Below, in pieces: positions 1 to 4,435 of a stretch of 5,008 nucleotides of DNA. The stretch is from contig CAZTYH010000100.1 of NCBI GenBank assembly GCA_964617565.1, forward strand, positions 1-5,008, given 5' to 3'. The translations under genes were made by a program, and so were the position numbers. Position 1 is the first letter of the stretch. Every line of letters starts with the position of its first letter. This stretch comes from JAKJGV01 sp964617565. GTDB taxonomy: Bacteria > Verrucomicrobiota > Kiritimatiellia > CAIQIC01 > JAGNIJ01. Below the pieces are notes generated by a model. That model searched no databases. It saw nothing but the letters and a program-made list of their open reading frames with translations, and was not told where the DNA came from.

Positions 1-193
1 CGGTGAAGCAGTGCAGCAGCCCCCCCTCATTGAGTCGCTGCGAGAAAAAACGCGCACGCGATTCCTCGGCGCCCGTGGGCGCCGGGATTTCGCCGATCAT
101 TACGACATTGGCCACGAGTATCTCGCGCATTTCATCGGAGGCCGCGCGAATTCGCGGCAAAAGCTCAATTACGTTGACGGGCTTTTCGGGCAT
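1..193 (-). CDS. M20-family metallopeptidase, N-terminal fragment (cut by window edge)
   Basis: The minus strand is open from an ATG at 193 to the window edge, giving 64 complete codons with no stop. The protein begins MPEKPVNVIELLPRIRAAS. Residues about 29-59 read as a hydrophobic helix, then IGEIPAPTGAEESRARFF (33-50), then RLNEGGL (53-59). This is the usual N-terminal pattern of M20/M25/M40 metal-dependent peptidases: a helix, the 'P-A-P-[ST]-G-x-E' turn, then a helix ending in 'L-x-x-x-G-L'. Family members are usually cytoplasmic di-zinc hydrolases that cleave peptide or acyl-amino-acid bonds. The zinc ligands lie beyond the fragment, so activity cannot be judged and the exact peptidase type is open. 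A purine-rich GGAAGGA (197-203) precedes the ATG, closely spaced. The gene is divergent from the glycosyltransferase, with 171 bp between the two starts. Confidence 0.72.
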   Translation of the reverse strand, partial: MPEKPVNVIELLPRIRAASDEMREILVANVVMIGEIPAPTGAEESRARFFSQRLNEGGLLHCFT

Positions 194-364
194 AGTTCCT
201 TCCGGCGGCCATTGTGGCTTCGGAGATAAGTGACGGCAAGGATGGAATTGAAGCCGGGAATTTGAAGCGGGGATAGAATCGGAACCTTGACAGGGGATTA
301 ACTTTCCCGGGTTTCCAGTTTCAAATTTCAAGTTTCGTCTTTCTCCCTTCACACCACGCCCATC
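194..364. promoter_or_regulatory. Divergent intergenic region, promoters expected but not resolved
   Basis: This spacer must carry start signals for both the peptidase (leftward) and the glycosyltransferase (rightward). I see a perfect TTGACA at 287-292 on the plus strand, but no TATAAT-like hexamer 16-18 bp after it. I also see TAGAAT at 274-279, whose nearest upstream TTGAAG (248-253) is 20 bp away, which is too far for a good sigma-70 pair. A 12-base imperfect direct repeat (247-258 and 261-272, 10 of 12 identical, core TTGAAGC) precedes these. A 7-nt periodic array follows at 311-345. No promoter can be called firmly. Confidence 0.4.
311..345. repeat. Heptanucleotide tandem array, five NTTTCNN units
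   Basis: Five consecutive 7-nt units each carry TTTC at the same phase: GTTTCCA (311), GTTTCAA (318), ATTTCAA (325), GTTTCGT (332) and CTTTCTC (339). The array ends 20 bases before the first possible glycosyltransferase start. It could be a decayed simple repeat, part of a dispersed intergenic repeat, or a set of phased binding sites. The sequence alone does not distinguish these. Confidence 0.5.
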
Positions 365-1687
365 ATGCCGTATGGTGAACACATGCCCGGCATTAAAAAT
401 TGGAAAAGCAGCCGGTACATAACGCCGCAACGGATCGGTTTTATTTCGACACGCTTCGCGGGGACGGACGGCGTGTCGCTCGAAAGCGCGAAATGGGCCG
501 AGGTTCTCCAGCAGGACGAGCATCAATGCTTCTGGTACGCGGGACGCCTGGACCGGAACCCCAAGTACAGTTTCTGTGTGCCGGAGGCCTTCTTCGGTCA
601 TCCAGAGAATTTGTGGATCAACAGCCGCATCTGGGGCAGAACCGCGCGCGATCCGGAAGTGACGGAGCGCATTCACGCGATGACCCGCTATCTCAAGGCG
701 ACGCTGTACGAGTTTGTTAAGCGGTTCGACCTGCGCATCCTCGTTTTCGAAAATGTGCTGACCATTCCAATGCATGTCCCGTTGGGGATGGCCATCACGG
801 AGTTGATTGCCGAGACGCACATTCCCGCGATCGCGCATCACCACGATTTTTACTGGGAGCGCACGCGCTACTCCGTCGGTTGTGTCCACGATCTGCTCGA
901 CATGGCGTTCCCCTCGCGCGATCCGGACCTCCAGCATGTCGTGATCAACGAAGCGGCCCAGGAAGAGCTGGCCCGTCGGAAGGCGGTGCCGTCCATCCTG
1001 ATCCCGAACGTCCTGGATTTCGAAACGCCACCGCCCGCGCCGGATGCCTACGCGGCGGATGTGCGGACCGAAATGGGCCTGGCGCCGGACGACTTGATGA
1101 TCCTTCAGCCGACGCGCGTGGTGCCGCGCAAGGGCATCGAACACGCGATCAGCCTCGTGAAGCGGCTCGGCGACCCGAAATACAAGCTGGTCATTTCGCA
1201 CGAGGCAGGGGACGAAGGCCTGGAATACATGCACATGCTCAGCGAGTACGCACGGCAGTCCGGCGTGGATCTTCGCTTCTTCGAGACGCGTGTAGGAGAC
1301 GTGCGCCAGCTCACGAGCGAAGGGAAGAAAATCTACACGCTGTGGGATATCTATCCGCACGCGGCGCTGGTTACGTACCCGAGCCTGTACGAAGGTTTCG
1401 GCAATGCGTTTCTCGAGGCGATCTATTTCAAAGTTCCGCTGCTCGTGAACCGGTACGCGATATTTCACCGTGACATTGAGCCGAAAGGATTCCGGCTGCC
1501 GGTCATGGACGGCTATCTCACGCAAAGCGTCGTGAACGAAGTGCGCCGCCTGATTGAAGATACCGGGTATCGGAAAGAGCTGATGGATCACAATTACAAG
1601 GTGGCAGCGCAACACTACAGCTACTCCGAATTACGGCGGCGGTTGCGGATGCTGATGACCAATGTGGCGAGCATGTATCCGTCATGA
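365..1687 (+). CDS. GT4-type (GT-B fold) glycosyltransferase
   Basis: This 440-residue protein has the layout of a retaining GT4 glycosyltransferase. The N-terminal Rossmann half starts at about residue 24 (IGFISTRFAGTDGVSLES, a Gly-rich GTDGVS loop at 33-38) and carries an AHHHDFYWER motif at 157-166. The C-terminal donor-binding half starts near 244 with LQPTRVVPRKGIEHA (248-261), where R251 and K256 are candidates for the basic pair contacting the nucleotide-sugar phosphates. It ends with YPSLYEGFGNAFLEA, containing the GT4 E-x7-E motif (E343, E351). No signal peptide or membrane span is seen, so it is probably cytosolic. It should move a sugar from a nucleotide donor to a small acceptor; donor and acceptor are unknown. 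The stop overlaps the next gene's ATG by 4 bases, tying it to the phosphorylase. The ATG at 365 has no Shine-Dalgarno. An in-frame ATG at 383 is preceded by GGTGA (374-378), so the protein may be six residues shorter. The family also contains solute synthases such as mannosylglucosylglycerate synthase, a possible but unproven role. Confidence 0.88.
   Translation: MPYGEHMPGIKNWKSSRYITPQRIGFISTRFAGTDGVSLESAKWAEVLQQDEHQCFWYAGRLDRNPKYSFCVPEAFFGHPENLWINSRIWGRTARDPEVTERIHAMTRYLKATLYEFVKRFDLRILVFENVLTIPMHVPLGMAITELIAETHIPAIAHHHDFYWERTRYSVGCVHDLLDMAFPSRDPDLQHVVINEAAQEELARRKAVPSILIPNVLDFETPPPAPDAYAADVRTEMGLAPDDLMILQPTRVVPRKGIEHAISLVKRLGDPKYKLVISHEAGDEGLEYMHMLSEYARQSGVDLRFFETRVGDVRQLTSEGKKIYTLWDIYPHAALVTYPSLYEGFGNAFLEAIYFKVPLLVNRYAIFHRDIEPKGFRLPVMDGYLTQSVVNEVRRLIEDTGYRKELMDHNYKVAAQHYSYSELRRRLRMLMTNVASMYPS
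374..378 (+). promoter_or_regulatory. Possible Shine-Dalgarno supporting the alternative start at 383
   Basis: GGTGA at 374-378 sits 4 nt before the in-frame ATG at 383 and matches the 3' part of the consensus AAGGAGGTGA. Nothing comparable precedes the ATG at 365, where the upstream bases are pyrimidine-rich. This makes 383 a serious competitor for the true start. The motif could also be chance, since weak or absent Shine-Dalgarno sites are common in some phyla. Confidence 0.35.
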
Positions 1688-3369
1688 ATCACTATTACCA
1701 CAGTCCGATCATGGAGCGCGTGCGCGCACGGTTCGAACGCCTGTACGGTGCCGACGCGGATCTTTGTCTCAAGCGCTTTGCGATGCTGATCGGCCGATAC
1801 GGGGTGGGGGCGGTTGAGCCGGGCCCCTTTTCCAGGCATTGGACCGTGGGCGACACGCTGCTGATCACGTATGGCGATTCCGTTCGCGCGGAAGGGGAAA
1901 AGCCATTGGCGACGTTAAAGCAATTTGCCGATAAGCGTCTGCAGGGAGCTTTCAGCACGATTCATATTCTTCCCTTCTTTCCTTATTCATCGGACGATGG
2001 CTTTTCAGTCGTCCATTTCCGGCAGGTGGATCCGGCTCTTGGCGATTGGTCCGATATCGAGGCGCTCCGCGGCCGGTTCAACCTCATGTTCGATCTCGTC
2101 CTGAACCACGTCTCCCGCGCGAGCGGATGGTTCCGTGATTTCGAGCTCGGGATCGCGCCGGGCAGCCGCTACTTTGTCGAGGTGGCCCCCGATTCCGATC
2201 TATCAGCGGTCGTGCGGCCGCGCAGCCTGCCGCTGCTCTCCCCGGTGCTGGCGCGGGCCGGATTGAAGCACGTATGGACCACGTTCAGCCCCGATCAGGT
2301 GGATCTGAATTTTTCGAATCCCGACGTGTTGTTCGAGTTGCTCGATATCCTTTTGTTTTATATCTCCATGGGGGCCCGGATCATCCGGCTCGACGCGATT
2401 GCCTACCTGTGGAAACAAGTCGGAACTTCCTGCATCCATTTGCCGCAGACGCATGAAATCGTGAAGTTGATGCGAGACCTGCTTGAGCTGGCCGCGCCGC
2501 ACGTCATTCTGCTGACGGAAACAAATGTTCCCCACGCGGAAAATATCAGCTATTTCGGCGAAGGCGATGAAGCGCACATGGTTTATCAGTTCAGCCTGCC
2601 GCCGCTGGTCCTGCACGCGGCGCTCTCGGGAAGCGCCAGGTACCTGGCAAAATGGGCGCGGGGGCTCGCCGATCCGCCGCCGGGCTGCACGTTCCTGAAT
2701 TTCACGGCGTCGCATGACGGTATCGGCGTTCGCCCGATGGAAGGGATTGTGCCCGACGCGGATATCACCTGGCTGGTGGAAGAGGCGAAGAAGCGAGGCG
2801 GCGCGGTTTCCTCCCGCAAGATGGAGGACGGAAGCGAGAAGCCCTACGAGCTGAACATCACCTATTTCGATGCAGTCTCGGGACCGGAATTTCATGTCGA
2901 ACGCTTCCTTGCGACCCAGTCCGTTCCCCTGGTGATGAAGGGCGTTCCGGCCGTCTACATCAACAACGTGGTCGCAACAACGAACGACCACAAGCTGGTT
3001 GAGCAGACCGGGCGCGCGCGATCCATCAACCGGACGAAATGGAATATGGCGGAACTCGACAGGCGACTTGCGGATCCGAAGTCTGTATCGGCGCGCGTAT
3101 TGGACGGCTATCTTCACATGCTGCGCGTTCGCGCCGACTGCGCGGCGTTTCATCCCGACGGCGCGCAACGGGTACTGGAACTGGATGAGCGTGTCTTTGC
3201 CGTCGCGCGCAGTTTTCCAAAGGGCGTTGCGCGGGTGATCGCGCTCACCAACTTCAGCGGAGACGAAGTGCCCGTCCGCCTCGATGCCGGTGGCACAGAC
3301 CTGTTGAGCGGGCGAAAAGTGACGCAGGATGTGAAGCTCGCGCCGTACGGCGTGATGTGGGTGGGATAA
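1684..3369 (+). CDS. GH13_18-type sugar phosphorylase (YcjM / glucosylglycerate phosphorylase-like)
   Basis: This 561-residue protein is a GH13 (beta/alpha)8 enzyme of the sucrose-phosphorylase subfamily. Visible GH13 signatures are conserved region I DLVLNH (137-142), the nucleophile motif IIRLDAIAYLWK (D237), the acid/base motif ILLTETNVPH (E279) and the transition-state Asp motif SHDGIG (D345). The DQVDLNFSNPDV stretch (204-215) and GTSCIHLPQTH (247-257) are typical of subfamily 18. The last ~70 residues form the small beta domain. Such enzymes reversibly phosphorolyse an alpha-glucoside to alpha-glucose 1-phosphate in the cytosol with retention. All three catalytic residues are present. 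The size (about 490-505 is usual for sucrose phosphorylase, about 560 for YcjM types, from memory) and the motifs TETNVPHAENISYFG and NFTASHDGIGVRPMEGI point to the YcjM/glucosylglycerate branch rather than to sucrose. Acceptor specificity is inferred only. The start overlaps the glycosyltransferase stop as ATGA with no clear Shine-Dalgarno, so translational coupling is likely. An in-frame ATG at 1711 is the alternative. Confidence 0.9.
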   Translation: MNHYYHSPIMERVRARFERLYGADADLCLKRFAMLIGRYGVGAVEPGPFSRHWTVGDTLLITYGDSVRAEGEKPLATLKQFADKRLQGAFSTIHILPFFPYSSDDGFSVVHFRQVDPALGDWSDIEALRGRFNLMFDLVLNHVSRASGWFRDFELGIAPGSRYFVEVAPDSDLSAVVRPRSLPLLSPVLARAGLKHVWTTFSPDQVDLNFSNPDVLFELLDILLFYISMGARIIRLDAIAYLWKQVGTSCIHLPQTHEIVKLMRDLLELAAPHVILLTETNVPHAENISYFGEGDEAHMVYQFSLPPLVLHAALSGSARYLAKWARGLADPPPGCTFLNFTASHDGIGVRPMEGIVPDADITWLVEEAKKRGGAVSSRKMEDGSEKPYELNITYFDAVSGPEFHVERFLATQSVPLVMKGVPAVYINNVVATTNDHKLVEQTGRARSINRTKWNMAELDRRLADPKSVSARVLDGYLHMLRVRADCAAFHPDGAQRVLELDERVFAVARSFPKGVARVIALTNFSGDEVPVRLDAGGTDLLSGRKVTQDVKLAPYGVMWVG

Positions 3370-3390
3370 AAAAGGGCGCTCCTCCGTTGT

Positions 3391-3426
3391 TTTCCAGGCG
3401 TTGAGAACGTCCGACTTTCTTGTTTT
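3391..3426 (+). terminator. Terminator-like inverted repeat + T-rich tract behind the GT/phosphorylase operon
   Basis: The element starts 21 bases after the phosphorylase stop. TTTCCA (3391-3396) and TGAGAA (3402-3407) form a 6-position stem with one mismatch and one wobble around the 5-nt loop GGCGT. GAGAACGTCC overlaps and follows it, then a T-rich tract TTTCTTGTTTT ends at 3426. A related copy lies in the opposite orientation at 3709-3745 behind the convergent operon. Matching placement behind each operon suggests a 3'-end or terminator role, although the stem is weak for an intrinsic terminator. Confidence 0.4.
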
Positions 3427-3487
3427 AACCTCGGATCATGTAGGCTCCCAACCAGCCAATGAGAACTGCTTTCGTCTGCGTACTCTG
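3427..3487. other. Unassigned intergenic DNA
   Basis: No ORF with coding character, hairpin or recognisable site was found between the first terminator-like element and the hairpin block. It may be the flank of the repeat element that follows. Confidence 0.5.
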
Positions 3488-3514
3488 GCAGCCTGAAGGG
3501 CTGCTGCACCCTAG

Positions 3515-3533
3515 CCCGGCGCAGCGCGCCGGG
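3515..3533. repeat. Perfect 8-bp GC hairpin with 3-nt loop
   Basis: CCCGGCGC (3515-3522), loop AGC, then GCGCCGGG (3526-3533) form a perfect stem. It is the most stable single hairpin in the intergenic region. It lacks a following T-tract on the plus strand (ATCAATC follows), so it is not a classical terminator. It lies between two copies of the YTTCA hairpin and is best read as part of the same composite element. Confidence 0.6.
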
Positions 3534-3560
3534 ATCAATCGCCAATCCATAGCTCATCAA

Positions 3561-3603
3561 CCCTGAAGGGGTTGCGCAAAAAGTTTGCGGGACCCCTTCA
3601 GGG
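3561..3603. repeat. Long hairpin: 12-bp perfect arms around an inner 6-bp stem
   Basis: CCCTGAAGGGGT (3561-3572) is the exact reverse complement of ACCCCTTCAGGG (3592-3603). Between them CGCAAA-AAG-TTTGCG (3575-3589) forms its own stem. With one wobble and one mismatch at the junction, the whole can fold as a single stem of about 20 positions with an AAG loop. Each outer arm can instead fold on itself as a 6-bp pentaloop hairpin, giving two mutually exclusive structures. It lies between convergent operons and could stop or stabilise transcripts from either side. Confidence 0.6.
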
Positions 3604-3673
3604 TCCATTTCTTTTGAATTCACGTATCAAGGGGTTTCACCCCTTGCTGAATTGCCCGACCCTTTCAGGGTCG

Positions 3674-3708
3674 TGATCGAATCGTCTTGAGGACACACCG
3701 CCGACTGC
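3674..3708. other. Unassigned intergenic DNA
   Basis: This is a short stretch between the hairpin block and the minus-strand terminator-like element. No hairpin, ORF or site was recognised. Confidence 0.45.
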
Positions 3709-3745
3709 AAAACAAAAAGACGGGACGTTCTCCAGACGTTGGAAA
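3709..3745 (-). terminator. Terminator-like inverted repeat + T-rich tract behind the RND/fmdB operon
   Basis: Read on the minus strand, TTTCCA-ACGTC-TGGAGA forms a 6-bp stem (one wobble) with a 5-nt loop at 3729-3745. It is followed by GAACGTCCC and the tract TTTTTGTTTT ending at 3709. It is an inverted, diverged copy of 3391-3426: outside a 6-7 nt variable loop region about 25 of 30 positions match, including the 10-mer GAGAACGTCC. It lies 34 bases after the FmdB stop in that operon's own direction, hence the tentative terminator call. Confidence 0.4.
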
Positions 3746-3759
3746 CTTTTCCGAATTGT

Positions 3760-3776
3760 TTTCCAATGATTGGAAA
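3760..3776 (-). terminator. TTTCCA-N5-TGGAAA palindrome immediately after the FmdB stop
   Basis: TTTCCAAT-G-ATTGGAAA is a perfect inverted repeat, folding as a 6-bp stem TTTCCA/TGGAAA with loop ATGAT. It begins 3 bases past the FmdB stop codon in the direction of transcription. It is the cleanest of three related copies in this region; the others are inside 3391-3407 and 3729-3745. No T-tract follows directly, so it may protect the 3' end or bind a protein rather than terminate. Confidence 0.45.
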
Positions 3777-3779
3777 TAA

Positions 3780-4019
3780 TCAATTCCCGCCGAACGGGCA
3801 GGAGCCTGTCGGGCAAGCGCCGGTGCCGCACGCACCGCTTGTCGCGCAGGATGGCAGGTTCACGCCCCCATCCGAAACGCTTGCCGAGAACGAAGACAAT
3901 TGTTTCTCCACTTTGCGCGCACCGCATTTCGGACAGCTCTTCGGCGTGTCCGATTCGTTGCGCACCAGCACTTCAAATCCCGCGCCGCACTTGGCGCATT
4001 TATACTCAAACAACGGCAT
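3780..4019 (-). CDS. FmdB-family zinc-ribbon protein with Cys-rich tail
   Basis: This 79-residue protein opens with the FmdB/CxxC_CXXC_SSSS signature MPLFEYKCAKCG and has a second CxxC at SCPKCG. The four ligands of a zinc ribbon are C8, C11, C29 and C32. After a Ser-rich stretch (LSSFSAS, 41-47) the tail carries four more cysteines (C58, C64, C69, C74) in a Gly/Ala-rich GACGTGACPTGSCP context. The family is small and cytosolic, named from formamidase/amide operons and annotated as putative regulators; a molecular role is not established. It is the last gene of the minus operon, starting 12 nt after the DUF2892 stop, with GGGAG (4027-4031) 7 nt before its ATG. The tail cysteines may bind metal or be redox-active, which is inference. 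Identification as FmdB-like is firm; function is not. Confidence 0.85.
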   Translation of the reverse strand: MPLFEYKCAKCGAGFEVLVRNESDTPKSCPKCGARKVEKQLSSFSASVSDGGVNLPSCATSGACGTGACPTGSCPFGGN

Positions 4020-4031
4020 GACAGCTCTCCC

Positions 4032-4223
4032 TCATCCTTCCTTCAAACCCATCTTCTTCAATATTTTCTCCGCCGGGCAGAACCCGGTGAACGCGGACTG
4101 TATCAGGTTCACGCCGACAAAAGCGGTGAAAAAGAACCAGCAGGGGTGAACCCACCAGCCGAGTGCAAGGCTCGCCAACACGAAAACGCCGGCCACAACG
4201 CGTACGCCATTATTAATGGTCAT
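4032..4223 (-). CDS. DUF2892 / YgaP-type small membrane protein
   Basis: This 63-residue protein has two hydrophobic segments, about residues 5-24 and 27-46, followed by FTGFCPAEKILKKMGLKEG. The N-x(n)-R start, the central W and the 'NLIQSAFTGFCP' ending (39-50, C49) are the signature of DUF2892, the membrane domain found alone or behind rhodanese domains, as in YgaP. It should form a two-helix hairpin in the inner membrane. YgaP-type proteins have been linked to sulfur/thiol transfer, but this stand-alone version lacks the rhodanese catalytic domain. A strong GGAGGA (4231-4236) lies 7 nt before the ATG, and the gene begins 16 nt after the DUF6132 stop. Family assignment is confident; role in this operon is inferred only from company. 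Confidence 0.85.
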   Translation of the reverse strand: MTINNGVRVVAGVFVLASLALGWWVHPCWFFFTAFVGVNLIQSAFTGFCPAEKILKKMGLKEG

Positions 4224-4230
4224 TTTTTAA

Positions 4231-4236
4231 TCCTCC
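4231..4236 (-). promoter_or_regulatory. Strong Shine-Dalgarno of the DUF2892 gene
   Basis: GGAGGA on the minus strand, 7 nt before the ATG at 4223, fixes that start. It lies in the 16-nt gap after the DUF6132 stop codon. Confidence 0.7.
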
Positions 4237-4239
4237 AGG

Positions 4240-4410
4240 TTATTTGCCGGACGCCAGCATCACGCCCATCAGGCCCCAGATGAACATCGCTACCCACGGG
4301 TTCGCCGTCAATGGGCACGCGCCCGTTCGGCATCCGATGAAACGGTACATCAGGAAGCCGATTCCTGCCCCAACTACTCCGCCTATCACGGCTCTTAATG
4401 CCACATTCAT
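4240..4410 (-). CDS. DUF6132-type small membrane protein (56 aa)
   Basis: This short gene fills the gap between the PII-like and DUF2892 genes. Translation starts MNVALRAVIGGVVGAGIGFL, continues through YRFIGCRTGACPLTANPW (residues 22-39) and ends in a second hydrophobic helix VAMFIWGLMGVMLASGK. The pattern is a Gly-rich first helix, 'G-C-x-[ST]-G-x-C-P-[IL]-[ST]' with C27 and C32, and a second Gly-containing helix. It matches what I know as DUF6132, a two-helix inner-membrane protein of unknown function. The two cysteines in the connecting loop suggest metal or thiol chemistry, which is inference. AAGGA (4419-4423) sits 8 nt before the ATG. The start is 25 nt past the PII-like stop and the TAA is 16 nt before the next ATG, consistent with one operon. 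The gene is small enough to be skipped by default ORF cut-offs. Confidence 0.8.
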   Translation of the reverse strand: MNVALRAVIGGVVGAGIGFLMYRFIGCRTGACPLTANPWVAMFIWGLMGVMLASGK

Positions 4411-4435
4411 TGTCTCATTCCTTCTTTCTTCACCC

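Larger units (their letters stand above)
3488..3673. repeat. Composite hairpin block with YTTCA pentaloops (dispersed-repeat-like)
   Basis: Five short hairpins share a 5-nt loop but differ in stem sequence. Two have the loop YTTCA when read on the minus strand: GCAGCC-TGAAG-GGCTGC (3488-3504) and CAACCC-TGAAG-GGGTTG (3558-3574). Three have it on the plus strand: GGACCC-CTTCA-GGGTCC (3590-3606), CAAGGGG-TTTCA-CCCCTTG (3628-3646) and CGACCC-TTTCA-GGGTCG (3657-3673). All stems pair perfectly, so differences between copies are compensated on both arms. A separate 8-bp GC hairpin (3515-3533) and an AT-richer one (3575-3589) sit among them. No transposase or coding sequence is present. Such blocks recall dispersed intergenic repeats I associate with PVC-type genomes, and might be mobilised in trans like REP elements. 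Function and family are not established here. Confidence 0.65.

Noticed and set aside
287..315. Sigma-70 promoter from the perfect TTGACA at 287-292
   Set aside because: The hexamers 16-18 bp downstream (GGTTTC region) do not resemble TATAAT, so the -35 match alone is not enough.
880..1473. 197-aa plus-strand ORF in another frame of the glycosyltransferase
   Set aside because: It is Arg/Gly/Ala-rich out-of-frame translation. The motifs (E-x7-E, R/K pair) are all in the overlapping 440-aa frame.
2203..3168. 321-aa minus-strand ORF
   Set aside because: It is fully antisense to the GH13 gene, rich in Arg/His/Gln with no domain pattern. Long shadows like this are expected in GC-biased coding sequence.
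1684..3369. Naming the phosphorylase sucrose phosphorylase
   Set aside because: Size and motif wording fit the YcjM/glucosylglycerate-type branch better, and substrate cannot be fixed by eye, so only the subfamily level is claimed.
3370..3385. Intrinsic terminator from the A-run and GGGCGCTCC just after the phosphorylase stop
   Set aside because: The possible stem is only about 3 bp, and on the plus strand the A-run precedes it instead of a T-run following. On the minus strand the T-run follows, but the stem is too weak and lies inside the convergent operon's far downstream region.
3150..3623. 157-aa minus-strand ORF overlapping the phosphorylase 3' end and the hairpin block
   Set aside because: It is antisense to a solid catalytic gene and then runs through palindromic repeat DNA. 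Its sequence is just translated repeats, with no domain and no Shine-Dalgarno support. Similar ORFs are a known source of spurious hypothetical proteins.
3488..3673. CRISPR array
   Set aside because: Units are self-complementary hairpins of differing stem sequence with irregular spacing, not identical direct repeats with unique spacers, and no cas gene is present.
3637..3927. 96-aa minus-strand ORF overlapping the fmdB 3' half and the repeats
   Set aside because: It is out of frame with fmdB and continues into inverted repeats; no domain, no ribosome site.
3739..4149. 136-aa plus-strand ORF across fmdB and the DUF2892 gene
   Set aside because: It is antisense to two well-supported small genes with good Shine-Dalgarno sites and family signatures. 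The Pro/Ser-rich translation is the typical mirror of an FmdB zinc ribbon.
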